DNA of 64,000 nucleotides. It comes from Fusibacter sp963666805 (GTDB taxonomy: Bacteria; Bacillota; Clostridia; Peptostreptococcales; Acidaminobacteraceae). The position numbers and the translations under genes are program-made. The DNA lies in assembly GCA_963666805.2 (NCBI GenBank), contig CAXXWR010000006.1, forward strand, positions 930,001 through 994,000. Reading direction: 5' to 3'. The notes under the pieces were generated by a model. The model was not told the DNA's origin. It saw nothing but the letters and a program-made list of their open reading frames with translations, and did no database searches. This document shows, one piece after another, positions 52,598-62,019 of this stretch; position 1 is the stretch's first letter, and the number at the start of each line of letters is the position of its first letter.

Positions 52598-55500
52598 ATG
52601 AAGAAGTTTAAAAGAGTATTAGTAGCCAATCGAGGAGAAATTGCTATCCGTGTGTTTAGAGCCTGTCATGAGCTCGGTATTAGAACGGTAGCGATTTATT
52701 CAAAAGAAGATCAAAATTCCTTATTTAGAACCAAAGCTGATGAGTCTTATTTAATAGGAGAGAATAAAGGCCCTATCGAAGCTTATTTAGATATTGATGG
52801 AATTGTCAAGCTTGCTGTTAAGAAGGGAGTCGATGCCATTCATCCGGGATATGGATTTTTGTCAGAGAACCCTGAATTCGCTAAGAAATGTCAAGAAGCG
52901 GGGATTGAATTTATTGGACCGACGCCTGAAATGATGATTGCAGTAGGGGATAAAATCAAATCCAAAATTGTAGCAGTTGAAGCAGGTGTGCCTGTTATTC
53001 CAGGGGTTGAGAAGCCAATTACATCAGATGAAGATGCTGTTAAATTTGCACTTGAAGCAGGCTATCCCGTTATACTTAAAGCAGCGGCGGGTGGCGGCGG
53101 TCGCGGCATGCGTATTGTAAGAGATGAAAAAGATCTCATTAAAGAATATCGCCTTGCTAAATCAGAAGCCAAAAAGGCATTTGGAAATGATGCCATGTTT
53201 ATTGAGAAATACTTAGAATCACCTAAGCATATAGAAGTTCAACTGTTAGGTGACAAACATGGCAATCTCGTTCATTTATATGAAAGAGATTGTTCGATTC
53301 AACGGCGTCACCAAAAAGTGGTGGAATTTACGCCGAGCTTATGTTTAACAGAAAAACAAAGAAATGACATATGTAATGATGCCCTTAAAATTGCAGGGGC
53401 AGTGAACTATAGAGGTGCTGGTACAGCAGAGTTCTTAGTTGATAAGACAGGACGCCATTATTTTATTGAGATGAATCCAAGAATCCAAGTTGAGCATACC
53501 GTTTCTGAAATGGTCACCGGAATAGATATTGTTCAGAGTCAAATTTTAGTAGCACAGGGTTATCCTCTTGATTCAGCAGAAATTGCGATTCCTTCCCAAG
53601 CCTGTATTTCGACCAATGGATTTGCTATTCAGTGCCGAATTACGACAGAAGATCCTAAGAATCATTTTATGCCGGATACAGGTAAAATTGATATTTACCG
53701 TACAGGGTCAGGATATGGTGTTAGATTAGATGGTGGCAATGGGTTTACAGGAGCGGTAATTAGTCCTTACTATGACAGCCTGCTTGTTAAGTGTACTGCT
53801 TGGTCAAGAACCTTTGATGATGCCATTAGAAAGGCGATTCGTGCAGTCAAAGAAATTAAGATTTCAGGTGTTAAAACCAATACGGATTTTTTAATCAATG
53901 TGCTTAATCATTCTGATTTCAAAGTAGGACAATGCGATACGAATTTTATAGCTAATCATCCAGAACTGATTGATTTTCATTCTAAAACGGATAAAGAATT
54001 GCATGTGCTCAGATTTATTGGTGAAAAAGTAGTGAATGAAACCAAGGGCATCAAAGAGAGTTTTGATGTGCCGTCGGTGCCGAAATTTGATAAAAACAAC
54101 TTGAAGTTTGGGACGAAACAAATTTTAGAACAGGCAGGTGCTAAAGGCGTTGTTGACTGGATTAGAGGTGAACGGAAACTACTTTTAACAGATACAACAA
54201 TGAGAGACGCACACCAATCCCTTATGGCGACACGTATGCGTACAGTGGATATGAAACATATTTCAAAAGCAACGGCAGCACTTGCACCCGATTTATTTTC
54301 ACTTGAAATGTGGGGTGGGGCAACCTTTGATGTAGCCTACCGGTTCTTAAAAGAGAGTCCATGGGATCGTTTAGATGTCATCAGAGCACGTGTGCCTAAT
54401 GTACTTTTACAAATGTTAATCAGGGGTTCAAATGGCGTGGGCTACAAAAATTATCCTGACAATGTGATTAAAAAACTTGTAGATGAATCGGCAAGACGTG
54501 GAATTGATGTTTTTAGAATATTTGATTCATTGAACTGGTTAGAAGGGATGCAGTATACAGTCGACGCCGTTCTTGAGACAGGTAAAATCGCTGAAGCGAC
54601 CCTTTGCTATACAGGAGACATTTTAGACGAGTATAGAGACAAATACTCTCTTGAATACTATGTGAAGCAAGCAAAAGAAATTGAAAAAATGGGGGCCCAT
54701 ATCTTAGGGATCAAAGATATGTCGGCGTTGCTCAAGCCTTACGCTGCTAAAAAGCTGATTACAGCACTTAAAAATGAGATCTCATTGCCAATTCATCTGC
54801 ATACACATGATACAACAGGCAATGGTGTTTCTACAGTATTAATGGCAGCTGAAGCAGGCGTTGATATTGTCGATACTGCCTTTAATAGCATGTCGGGGTT
54901 ATCAAGTCAACCGGCACTCAATAGTGTTGTAGCGGCACTTCAAAACTCAGATAGAGACACAGGTATTAATTTAGACCATGTTCAAAAAATCTCGGATTAC
55001 TGGTCAAATGTTAGACCCGTTTATAAGAGTTTTGAATCTGATCTTAAAACAGCCAGTGCAGAAATTTACAAGTACGAAATCCCAGGGGGACAGTATTCTA
55101 ATCTTAAACCACAAGTGGAAAGCTTTGGTTTAGGTCATAAATTTGATGAAGTTAAAGAAATGTACAAAACCGTCAATGGGATGTTGGGCGATATTATTAA
55201 AGTAACACCTTCGTCAAAAGCGGTTGGCGATATGGCAATCTTTATGATTCAAAATGAATTGAATGAAGACAATATTTATGAAAAAGGCGCAAATTTAGCT
55301 TATCCGGATTCAGTAGTGGCTTATTTTAAAGGGCTGATGGGTCAACCTCAAGGTGGATTTCCAGAAAGACTTCAAAAAATTGTATTAAAAGAAGAAGCGG
55401 CTATTACTTGTCGTCCGGGAGATTTATTGCCTCCAGAAGATTTTGATGCCATTGAAAAACACTTAAAAGAGGCTTTTGGTATCAAACCAAGTGAATCAGA

Positions 55501-56032
55501 TCTTATAAGTTATGCCCTTTATCCTAAAGTGATTGATGACTATTTTGACTACCGTAAAAAAGTGGGGGATTTCAGTCGAATGGGAAGTGATGTCTTCTTC
55601 CATGGCTTAAGTGAAGGTGAAACGTGTGAAGTTGAAATTGAAGATGGAAAGATTTTAATTGTTAAACTTCTTGAAATTGGCAAATTACAATCAGATGGTA
55701 ATCGCAATGTCATTTTTGAAGTGAATGGCAATCGCCGAGAAGTGGTGATTAAAGACCAATTATCATCTCAAAGTCGTGTTGAAGATCAAGTGCGATTTGT
55801 TGAAGAGGGTAATTTACAGGAAGTGGGGAGTCCAATTCCAGGGAAGGTGTCTAAAATCCTAGTAAAAGAAGGGGATGTTATTGATCCCAATACACCACTT
55901 TTTATTGTAGAAGCCATGAAGATGGAAACCATTATCAATGCGTCTCTTTCGGGCAAAGTTAGAGAAATTTACGTGGCATCTGGGGATATAGTAAAGGCGA
56001 GTCAATTGCTTCTTTCGCTAGATGAAATTTAA
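52598..56032 (+). CDS. pyc: Pyruvate carboxylase
   Basis: Biotin enzyme that makes oxaloacetate from pyruvate, bicarbonate and ATP. A 1144-residue single chain: biotin carboxylase domain (about 1-455, ANRGEIAIRVFRACHELG, AAGGGGRGMRIV, FIEMNPRIQVEHTVSE), carboxyltransferase domain (about 525-800, TTMRDAHQSLMATRMRT, LEMWGGATFDVAYRFL, HLHTHDTTGNG), linking PC tetramerisation region, and biotin carrier (about 1075-1144, EAMKMET with biotinyl Lys1108). The ribosome site GAGGAGG is 12 bases before the ATG, a little far. It stands alone and ends in a terminator. It replenishes the TCA-type pool, for example for glutamate and proline synthesis. Confidence 0.97.
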   Translation: MKKFKRVLVANRGEIAIRVFRACHELGIRTVAIYSKEDQNSLFRTKADESYLIGENKGPIEAYLDIDGIVKLAVKKGVDAIHPGYGFLSENPEFAKKCQEAGIEFIGPTPEMMIAVGDKIKSKIVAVEAGVPVIPGVEKPITSDEDAVKFALEAGYPVILKAAAGGGGRGMRIVRDEKDLIKEYRLAKSEAKKAFGNDAMFIEKYLESPKHIEVQLLGDKHGNLVHLYERDCSIQRRHQKVVEFTPSLCLTEKQRNDICNDALKIAGAVNYRGAGTAEFLVDKTGRHYFIEMNPRIQVEHTVSEMVTGIDIVQSQILVAQGYPLDSAEIAIPSQACISTNGFAIQCRITTEDPKNHFMPDTGKIDIYRTGSGYGVRLDGGNGFTGAVISPYYDSLLVKCTAWSRTFDDAIRKAIRAVKEIKISGVKTNTDFLINVLNHSDFKVGQCDTNFIANHPELIDFHSKTDKELHVLRFIGEKVVNETKGIKESFDVPSVPKFDKNNLKFGTKQILEQAGAKGVVDWIRGERKLLLTDTTMRDAHQSLMATRMRTVDMKHISKATAALAPDLFSLEMWGGATFDVAYRFLKESPWDRLDVIRARVPNVLLQMLIRGSNGVGYKNYPDNVIKKLVDESARRGIDVFRIFDSLNWLEGMQYTVDAVLETGKIAEATLCYTGDILDEYRDKYSLEYYVKQAKEIEKMGAHILGIKDMSALLKPYAAKKLITALKNEISLPIHLHTHDTTGNGVSTVLMAAEAGVDIVDTAFNSMSGLSSQPALNSVVAALQNSDRDTGINLDHVQKISDYWSNVRPVYKSFESDLKTASAEIYKYEIPGGQYSNLKPQVESFGLGHKFDEVKEMYKTVNGMLGDIIKVTPSSKAVGDMAIFMIQNELNEDNIYEKGANLAYPDSVVAYFKGLMGQPQGGFPERLQKIVLKEEAAITCRPGDLLPPEDFDAIEKHLKEAFGIKPSESDLISYALYPKVIDDYFDYRKKVGDFSRMGSDVFFHGLSEGETCEVEIEDGKILIVKLLEIGKLQSDGNRNVIFEVNGNRREVVIKDQLSSQSRVEDQVRFVEEGNLQEVGSPIPGKVSKILVKEGDVIDPNTPLFIVEAMKMETIINASLSGKVREIYVASGDIVKASQLLLSLDEI

Positions 56033-56045
56033 TAAAGCTTTTAAT

Positions 56046-56084
56046 AAAAGACCAGCTCACATTTGTTTTGTGACTGGTCTTTTT
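56046..56084 (+). terminator. Terminator of the pyruvate carboxylase gene
   Basis: Arms AAAAGACCAGCTCACA and TGTGACTGGTCTTTT with one bulged C, then T run. Confidence 0.85.
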
Positions 56085-56169
56085 ATATACTATTCTATGG
56101 TTTGGATTAAGCACAATTTGTGATAAAATAGGAACTAAGGGGAAGATTAAATGATACTGGGGTAAGTAT

Positions 56170-56754
56170 ATGAGAACAAGTTCAACAATTGCCATTGAAA
56201 ACACGTTTAAAAAGTTAATAGTGACTCAATCCATTGATAAAATCACGGTCACTGAAATTTGTGAAATTTGTCATATTAATCGACAGACTTTTTATAATCA
56301 TTATTCAGACTTATTTGATATTTTTCAACAGCTTTTCAAACGAGAGCTGTTTGAAGAAATTGCACAGAATAGAACCGTTGATACTTGGCACGGTGGATTT
56401 TTGGCAACGATGCACTATTTAAAATCAAACGCTCGTATGTTATTACATGTCTATGATTCTTCTTATCGTCTTCAAACCAATCTCTATTTTATAGAATTGT
56501 CTAATGTACTTCTTGAACATGTTGTGGCAGAGTGTATGAAGAAAAAAAATGTGGATTTATCTGAACAAGATTGTAGATTTATTATCAATTTTTACAGACA
56601 TGTTTTTAAGGGAATGATGATGGATTGGGTCAACGAGGGAATGAAAGATGATCCTGAAGATTTGCTTAAAAAATTGCAAATTATGATTAATGGAAGTATT
56701 CCAAGATCTGTTGAGGCCTTTGCTGAAGAAGAAAAACTTCACTGGGGACATTAA
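56170..56754 (+). CDS. TetR-family regulator, DhaS/dihydroxyacetone-kinase-regulator-like
   Basis: A 194-residue protein. The N-terminal HTH is SIDKITVTEICEICHINRQTFYNHYSDLFDIF, the form with FYNHY seen in the DhaS-like subgroup with a TetR_C_33-like C-terminal domain. GGGGTAAG precedes the ATG, a weak site. It lies before the membrane-protein/hypB/oxidoreductase/hypA unit but has its own terminator, so if it controls that unit it does so from a separate transcript. Confidence 0.85.
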   Translation: MRTSSTIAIENTFKKLIVTQSIDKITVTEICEICHINRQTFYNHYSDLFDIFQQLFKRELFEEIAQNRTVDTWHGGFLATMHYLKSNARMLLHVYDSSYRLQTNLYFIELSNVLLEHVVAECMKKKNVDLSEQDCRFIINFYRHVFKGMMMDWVNEGMKDDPEDLLKKLQIMINGSIPRSVEAFAEEEKLHWGH

Positions 56755-56810
56755 AGTAAAAAAGTGGTTGTTAGGAATATTCAATCATTTATAAATAAGA
56801 ATTAATCAAA

Positions 56811-56843
56811 GAAAGTGTCTAAAATAGACACTTTCTTTTTTTT
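56811..56843 (+). terminator. Terminator of the TetR gene
   Basis: Perfect arms GAAAGTGTCT and AGACACTTTC, 5-base loop, eight T. Confidence 0.9.
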
Positions 56844-56848
56844 GTCTA

Positions 56849-56876
56849 TTGAGATGTTATTGACAAAAAATATACA
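56849..56876 (+). promoter_or_regulatory. Possible promoter of the membrane protein/hypB/hypA unit
   Basis: TTGAGA, 16 nt, TATACA, directly after the TetR terminator and 40 bp before the first gene. An overlapping TTGACA (56860-56865) lacks a -10 at the right distance. Confidence 0.45.
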
Positions 56877-56915
56877 ATCAAATTGGAGTTAATATTTTAT
56901 TTGGAGGTTATATGT

Positions 56916-57896
56916 ATGTTTACTTTTAATTACGCAGAAGGTGCGTCAATCATCAGTGTATGGGGGATTTGGATTGTTATTTTTGCTTGTCTTTTTGGAT
57001 TTAACGAAGTAGCAAGACGATCAAAGTGGGTAAGCCTTTTTAGTTTCGTTGTCTTACCTATTTTATTATCTGTGATGTGGTTTACAACGCTTAAAGAAAC
57101 AACTTACACAGATTGGTTTCATCTAGCAAAAGTTTATTCATCAACAGCAGGTTGTATTGGTTTTTGGTGTATTCGCTATTTAAGCTTTAAATCTAAAAAA
57201 ACAGGTAAAGTTTGGCGATTAGCAGATAAAAAGTGGGCGCTTTGTTTTCCACCGCTTATCTTATCTATTAATATTTTAGAAGCAGTTTGCAGAGATTTTC
57301 AAGTAGGCATGAACTATGCAGGTGGAGGAACACTTGCAGATGAAGCCATGTATGTACTCGGTGGTTCTTGGAACTTCATGAATGGGATTGCAGGTCTATT
57401 AAATATCATTGCTATTACAGGATGGTTTGGAATTATTATTCGCAAGAAAACAAGTAAGTTTAGTGGTCAAGATATGATTTGGCCAGATATGTTATGGTTC
57501 TGGATCATTGCTTATGATCTTTGGAATTTTGATTATACCTATAACTGTTTACCAGGACATGCTTGGTATTGTGGTTTTGTATTACTTTTAGCACCTACAC
57601 TTTGTGCGTTCACCGTAGGAAAGGGTGCGTGGTTACAACATAGGGCTCAAACCCTTGCAATCTGGTGTATGTTTGCCCAAACGTTTCCTATGTTTCAAGA
57701 TCAGGGTCAATTTATGGTGTCGTCCACTTATAATCCAACGATTATGTTTGTAGTGGCTTTCTTAGCCTTGGCATCCAATATTGGGGTAATTGCTTACATG
57801 ATTTACAAAGTGGTTAAGACAAAACGCAACCCGTATCTTGGGGAACTTTATACAGATCTTAATAAGTATAAAGAAATCAAAGCGCTTGGACAATAA
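56916..57896 (+). CDS. Multi-pass membrane protein (DUF5692-like)
   Basis: A 326-residue protein with about eight to nine hydrophobic helices, rich in Trp and with several Cys in or near the membrane (CIGFWCIRYL, EAVCRDF, YNCLPGHAWYCGF). I recall the family as DUF5692, of unknown function; this assignment is from memory and moderate. The conserved-looking loops RDFQVGMNYAGGG, DLWNFDYTYNCLPGHAWYCG and AQTFPMFQDQGQF hold polar residues that could bind a metal or cofactor. Start at 56916 after GGAGG. It is the first gene of the unit with hypB, an Fe-S/FAD oxidoreductase and hypA, which makes a membrane role in nickel handling or electron transfer conceivable. Confidence 0.7.
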   Translation: MFTFNYAEGASIISVWGIWIVIFACLFGFNEVARRSKWVSLFSFVVLPILLSVMWFTTLKETTYTDWFHLAKVYSSTAGCIGFWCIRYLSFKSKKTGKVWRLADKKWALCFPPLILSINILEAVCRDFQVGMNYAGGGTLADEAMYVLGGSWNFMNGIAGLLNIIAITGWFGIIIRKKTSKFSGQDMIWPDMLWFWIIAYDLWNFDYTYNCLPGHAWYCGFVLLLAPTLCAFTVGKGAWLQHRAQTLAIWCMFAQTFPMFQDQGQFMVSSTYNPTIMFVVAFLALASNIGVIAYMIYKVVKTKRNPYLGELYTDLNKYKEIKALGQ

Positions 57897-57928
57897 AACT
57901 ATATTTATTTTATTAAAGGAGGAGTATG

Positions 57929-58603
57929 ATGGATTCTTACAAGATTATAGAAATTAAAGAAAGTGTATTTGAAGACAATAATCATCAAGCCCAATTGTTG
58001 AGAGAGCGTCTTAAAAGTCAAAACACTTTTTTACTGAATTTAATGTCATCACCGGGATCAGGAAAAACAACAACTTTAGTTCAAACAATTGATACCCTAA
58101 AAGATAAATTTGAAATGGGGATTATGGAAGCAGATATTGACTCTGATGTTGATGCTAAAACCATTTCTGAAACAGGTGTCAAAGTGATTCAATTGCATAC
58201 CGGTGGTATGTGTCACCTTGATGCAGATATGACAGAGCAAGGGCTAAAAGCACTTTCGACAGAAGATTTAGACTTGGTGGTACTTGAAAATGTGGGCAAT
58301 CTTGTTTGTCCAGCTGAATTTGACACAGGTGCTTCTAAAAACGCTATGATCCTCAGTGTGCCAGAAGGGGATGACAAGCCTCTTAAATACCCCTTGATGT
58401 TTGAAATTGCAGATGTGGTTTTAATCAATAAAATAGATATGTTGCCTTATTTTGATTTTGATGTTGAAGCGGTCAAAGCGCGTGCTCAAAAATTAAATCC
58501 AAATGTCAAAGTCATTCCAATTTCTGCACGTACTGGCGAGGGGATAGCAGAATGGAGTCAATGGTTACAATCAGAAGTTTTAAACTGGCAATCTAATGAA
58601 TAA
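57929..58603 (+). CDS. hypB: HypB-type nickel-insertion GTPase
   Basis: A 224-residue SIMIBI GTPase. P-loop MSSPGSGKTTTL (about residues 41-52), EADIDSDVDA, the metal site QLHTGGMCHLDADM (Cys-His), LENVGNLVCPAEFD with the second Cys, and the base-recognition NKID. It lacks both the N-terminal CxxCGC nickel motif and a His-rich stretch found in some HypB proteins. HypB with HypA loads Ni into NiFe-hydrogenase, and in some organisms urease. No hydrogenase or hypC/D/E/F gene is in the window. ATG 57926 or 57929 both follow AAAGGAGG; the second has better spacing. Confidence 0.93.
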   Translation: MDSYKIIEIKESVFEDNNHQAQLLRERLKSQNTFLLNLMSSPGSGKTTTLVQTIDTLKDKFEMGIMEADIDSDVDAKTISETGVKVIQLHTGGMCHLDADMTEQGLKALSTEDLDLVVLENVGNLVCPAEFDTGASKNAMILSVPEGDDKPLKYPLMFEIADVVLINKIDMLPYFDFDVEAVKARAQKLNPNVKVIPISARTGEGIAEWSQWLQSEVLNWQSNE

Positions 58604-58620
58604 GAGTTTAGGGGGGCCCA

Positions 58621-61290
58621 ATGGTCAAAAAGAATGTACTAGCGCTTGCTAATAAAATTAATGCAGGGTTAACAGGGGGCATTATAAAAGTAAAACCCAC
58701 TGATCCTGAGTATAGAATACTTGAACCGGTTACAACAGATGAAATGGCAGCAGTTGCCCTTTATCTCGAAGTAAGAAAACCGAAAAGTGTTGAAGAAGTG
58801 GCTAAAAAGTGCGGCAAATCACCAGCAGAAGTGGAAAAAATATTTAGAAAAATGGCAATTGATGGTTCTATTAAGTTTGAACCAGTCGATGGAAAAGATA
58901 TGTACTTCCTTGAATTATATGTTCCAGGTGTCATGGAATACATGGTTGCCAACAAAGAAAATGTTGCCAAGTATCCAGTGATAGCAGAGTGTTTTGAAGA
59001 ATACACACGTAAGCTAGGTCCTATTTTAGCGGGGAATTTACCTCTTGGAACAGGAGTGATGAGAGTTGTTCCAATTGAATCGGCAATTGATGGTGAAACC
59101 AGAAGTGCAACGTATGAAGAAATATCTTATATGCTTGATAAACACAGTGTTTATTCAGTGGCAGACTGTGCGTGTAGAACCTCTATGCACGTCATAGGTG
59201 AAGGGTGTGGTCATACAATTGAAGACATGTGTATTCAGTTAGGCCCTGCTGCAGAATTCTACATTAAAACAGGTCGTGGTCGTGAAATTACGAAAGAAGA
59301 AGCAATTGAAATCTGTGAACGTGCAGAAAGAGAAGGACTCGTCCACTCTATTCCGAACCTTTCTGGCCCGGGTAATGCACTGGCTATTTGTAATTGCTGT
59401 GGATGTTCGTGCTTTGGTCTTAGAAATACAACCATGTATAAAAATCCTGATTTTTCACGTTCTAATTATACCTCTGTTGTTGATAAAGACAAATGTGTAG
59501 GATGCGGAGAATGTGTTGAAAACTGTCAGGTAAATGCCTTAACTTTAGGTGAAAAACTCTGTGGGGATAGCAAAAGTTACGTTAAGATCACAACAGATAC
59601 CCCAAGAAATAGCAAATGGGGCCCTGATAAATGGGATTTGGATTATAGAACTAAAACATTCGTAGAAGACTCTGGGACAAGCCCTTGTAAGTCAGAATGT
59701 CCTGCTCATATTGGAATTCAAGGCTATATTAAGTTAGCGTCTCAAGGAAAGTATAGAGAAGCGCTAGAACTTATAAAACTTGAAAATCCATTTCCAGCTG
59801 TCTGTGGTAGAATTTGTCCACGTAAATGTGAATCTGCATGTACGCGTGGGGATGTAGATGAACCTCTTGCAATTGATGAAATTAAGAAATTTATTGCAGA
59901 CCAAGATTTAAACTCAGAACACCGATTTGTCCCTCATAAAAATCCAGAAAGACCTCAAAAAGTAGCGATTATCGGTGCGGGTCCTGCGGGATTATCATGT
60001 GCTTATTATCTTGCTAAAGATGGTTATCAAGTGACTGTTTTTGAAAAACAACTTGTTCTTGGAGGCATGCTTACTCTAGGAATTCCTTCTTTTAGATTGG
60101 AAAAAGAGGTTATTCATTCAGAAATTGATGTCCTTCGTGAACTGGGTGTTACCTTTAAAACAGGGGTAGAAATAGGGAAAGATATGACCTTAGAAGCACT
60201 TAGAAAACAAGGCTTTAAAGCATTCTATTTAGCTATTGGGGCTCAAGCGGGTCGGGGACTCAGACTTGAAAATGAAGAACATTCAGATGTTATGACAGGT
60301 GTTGATTTTTTAAGACAAGTTAATTTGGGTCAAGCACCTCAATTTTCAGGGAAAACCATCGTTATTGGTGGTGGAAATGTTGCCATTGATGTGGCGAGAA
60401 CAGCCACTAGAATTGGGTCAAATGAAACCTCTCTTTTCTGTTTAGAAAGTCGTTCGGAAATGCCAGCGCTTGAAGAAGAAATTGAAGAAGCTCTTGAAGA
60501 GAATATACACATTGAAAACGGCTGGGGTCCAACACGTATTGTCGTAGAAAATGGACAATTAGTAGGGGTAGAATTTAAGAAATGCCTCTCTGTTATGAAT
60601 AAAGAAGGAAAATTCTCGCCAAGTTTTGATGATAATCAGACACAAATTGTTAAGGCAGACAAAGTATTGCTCTCTGTTGGACAAGGTATGGATTGGGGAC
60701 AATTGCTTGAAGCGTCATCAATGAAACTTAATCCTAATCAGACTCTTAAAGTGAATCCAATCACTTTCCAAACAGATGAAAAAGATGTCTTTGCAGGAGG
60801 AGATGCAGTAACTGGACCTAAGTTTGCCATTGATGCGATTGCTTTAGGAAAACAAGGGGCTATTTCCATTCATCGATTTGTAAATGAAGATAATTTAGAC
60901 CTTAATAGAAGACGTGAATATCATTCGTTCGATAAGAAAACGCTCAATCTTGATGGCTATGACCGAATTCCAAGACAAAGACCGTTACATGTTCACGTTG
61001 CAGAAGCAAAAGATCAATTTAAAGATACAAGACAGACCTTTACAGAAGAACAAATGAAAAAAGAAACAGAACGTTGTTTAGGTTGTGGGGCGACAATTGT
61101 AGATGAATTCCAATGTGTAGGTTGTGGTGTCTGTACGACAAAATGTAAATTTGGAGCTATTTCGCTTGAAAGACGTTATGATGCATCTGGACTTGATTTT
61201 GCAGATATGAAAGTCAATGTGGTTAAGCATGCAATAAAACGTCAAGGTAAAATTGCGGCACATAGCATCAAAAAAGTATTTAAATCTTAG
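58621..61290 (+). CDS. Large Fe-S/FAD oxidoreductase with GltD-like domain
   Basis: An 889-residue cytoplasmic protein. In order: an N-terminal region of about 230 residues with a winged-helix-like stretch (SVEEVAKKCGKSPAEVEKIF); Cys-rich segments VADCACRTSM, GEGCGHT and AICNCCGCSCFG; a ferredoxin site CVGCGECVENC near 300; a GltD-type N-terminal Fe-S domain (CKSECPAHIGIQGYI, CGRICPRKCESACTRG); an FAD/NAD(P)-binding part with VAIIGAGPAGLSCAYYLA and VIGGGNVAIDVARTA, and GGDAVTGPKFAIDAIALGKQGA; and a C-terminal ferredoxin with ERCLGCG and CVGCGVCTTKC. It is related to the small subunit of glutamate synthase and the NfnB/electron-bifurcating relatives. The substrate is unknown. It lies between hypB and hypA. 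Confidence 0.85.
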   Translation: MVKKNVLALANKINAGLTGGIIKVKPTDPEYRILEPVTTDEMAAVALYLEVRKPKSVEEVAKKCGKSPAEVEKIFRKMAIDGSIKFEPVDGKDMYFLELYVPGVMEYMVANKENVAKYPVIAECFEEYTRKLGPILAGNLPLGTGVMRVVPIESAIDGETRSATYEEISYMLDKHSVYSVADCACRTSMHVIGEGCGHTIEDMCIQLGPAAEFYIKTGRGREITKEEAIEICERAEREGLVHSIPNLSGPGNALAICNCCGCSCFGLRNTTMYKNPDFSRSNYTSVVDKDKCVGCGECVENCQVNALTLGEKLCGDSKSYVKITTDTPRNSKWGPDKWDLDYRTKTFVEDSGTSPCKSECPAHIGIQGYIKLASQGKYREALELIKLENPFPAVCGRICPRKCESACTRGDVDEPLAIDEIKKFIADQDLNSEHRFVPHKNPERPQKVAIIGAGPAGLSCAYYLAKDGYQVTVFEKQLVLGGMLTLGIPSFRLEKEVIHSEIDVLRELGVTFKTGVEIGKDMTLEALRKQGFKAFYLAIGAQAGRGLRLENEEHSDVMTGVDFLRQVNLGQAPQFSGKTIVIGGGNVAIDVARTATRIGSNETSLFCLESRSEMPALEEEIEEALEENIHIENGWGPTRIVVENGQLVGVEFKKCLSVMNKEGKFSPSFDDNQTQIVKADKVLLSVGQGMDWGQLLEASSMKLNPNQTLKVNPITFQTDEKDVFAGGDAVTGPKFAIDAIALGKQGAISIHRFVNEDNLDLNRRREYHSFDKKTLNLDGYDRIPRQRPLHVHVAEAKDQFKDTRQTFTEEQMKKETERCLGCGATIVDEFQCVGCGVCTTKCKFGAISLERRYDASGLDFADMKVNVVKHAIKRQGKIAAHSIKKVFKS

Positions 61291-61299
61291 GAGCGAATC

Positions 61300-61641
61300 A
61301 TGCATGAACTCAGTGTTATCTTACAAATTGTCGATCGCATCAAAGTGGTTGCTAAGGAAAACGAATTGACACAGATCGAGACACTTGTCTTACAAATAGG
61401 AGAACTTTCATCAATGATACCACGCTATGTTGAAGCGTGTTATCCTGCCGCAGTTGACGGGACGATTCTAGAAGATACAGAACTGGTCATCGAGATACTA
61501 CCAGGAAATGGTCGATGTAAACAGTGTGGGGCAACTTATAATCTTATTAAAAATCACAATACTTGCCCAAGTTGTGCATCAACAGAATTTATGGTGGTGA
61601 GTGGTAAAGAATTTAATATCAAAGAAATTGTCGGTTGTTAA
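61300..61641 (+). CDS. hypA: HypA-type nickel metallochaperone
   Basis: A 113-residue protein beginning MHELSVIL, the Ni-binding N-terminal MHE motif, and having a zinc site with two CxxC pairs (CKQCGATYNL, NTCPSCAS). It delivers Ni together with HypB. TAGGAG lies before the start, 9 bp after the oxidoreductase gene stops, so it belongs to the same operon. A strong terminator follows. Confidence 0.94.
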   Translation: MHELSVILQIVDRIKVVAKENELTQIETLVLQIGELSSMIPRYVEACYPAAVDGTILEDTELVIEILPGNGRCKQCGATYNLIKNHNTCPSCASTEFMVVSGKEFNIKEIVGC

Positions 61642-61681
61642 AAAGTCCGTTATGACAATCAGATGATAAAATAAACACAAG

Positions 61682-61738
61682 AAAAATCCTTTGGAATCAA
61701 AGACTTGAAAAGAGTCGTTGCGTTCAGAGGATTTTTTT
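61682..61738 (+). terminator. Terminator of the hypB/hypA unit
   Basis: AAAATCCTTTGGA and TCAGAGGATTTT pair around a large loop and are followed by T run. Confidence 0.7.
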
Positions 61739-62019
61739 AAAAATAAAGACATGTATTCTACTAAAAATCAACAAAAGATAATAATGCCATTGCAGGAGTA
61801 AGTTCAGTGTAGAACTAAATAATATTTTATGAGGGATTAGATTTCCTCAGGTGTCCTAAATTTAAAATAAATGTGAATAAAAATATAAGCTTATTGACAT
61901 TGAGATTAATCCATGTTAAGTTATTCCTACAAAACATACTTATTTAGTATGAATTAGAGAATAAAGGGGAAACATATGGCGAGTCCATCATGGATATCCC
62001 ATAATGAGGAGGATTAAAA
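61739..62019 (+). other. Intergenic region before the amino acid ABC transporter
   Basis: No supported gene. It holds a possible promoter at 61894-61922 and the GAGGAGG ribosome site of the next gene. Confidence 0.5.
61894..61922 (+). promoter_or_regulatory. Possible sigma-A promoter of the amino acid ABC transporter
   Basis: TTGACA, 17 nt, TAAGTT. The -35 is perfect, the -10 is weak. Confidence 0.4.

Noticed and set aside
57929..61641. NiFe-hydrogenase locus inferred from hypA and hypB
   Set aside because: No hydrogenase subunit and no hypCDEF is present; the large gene is GltD-like, so a hydrogenase call is not supported.
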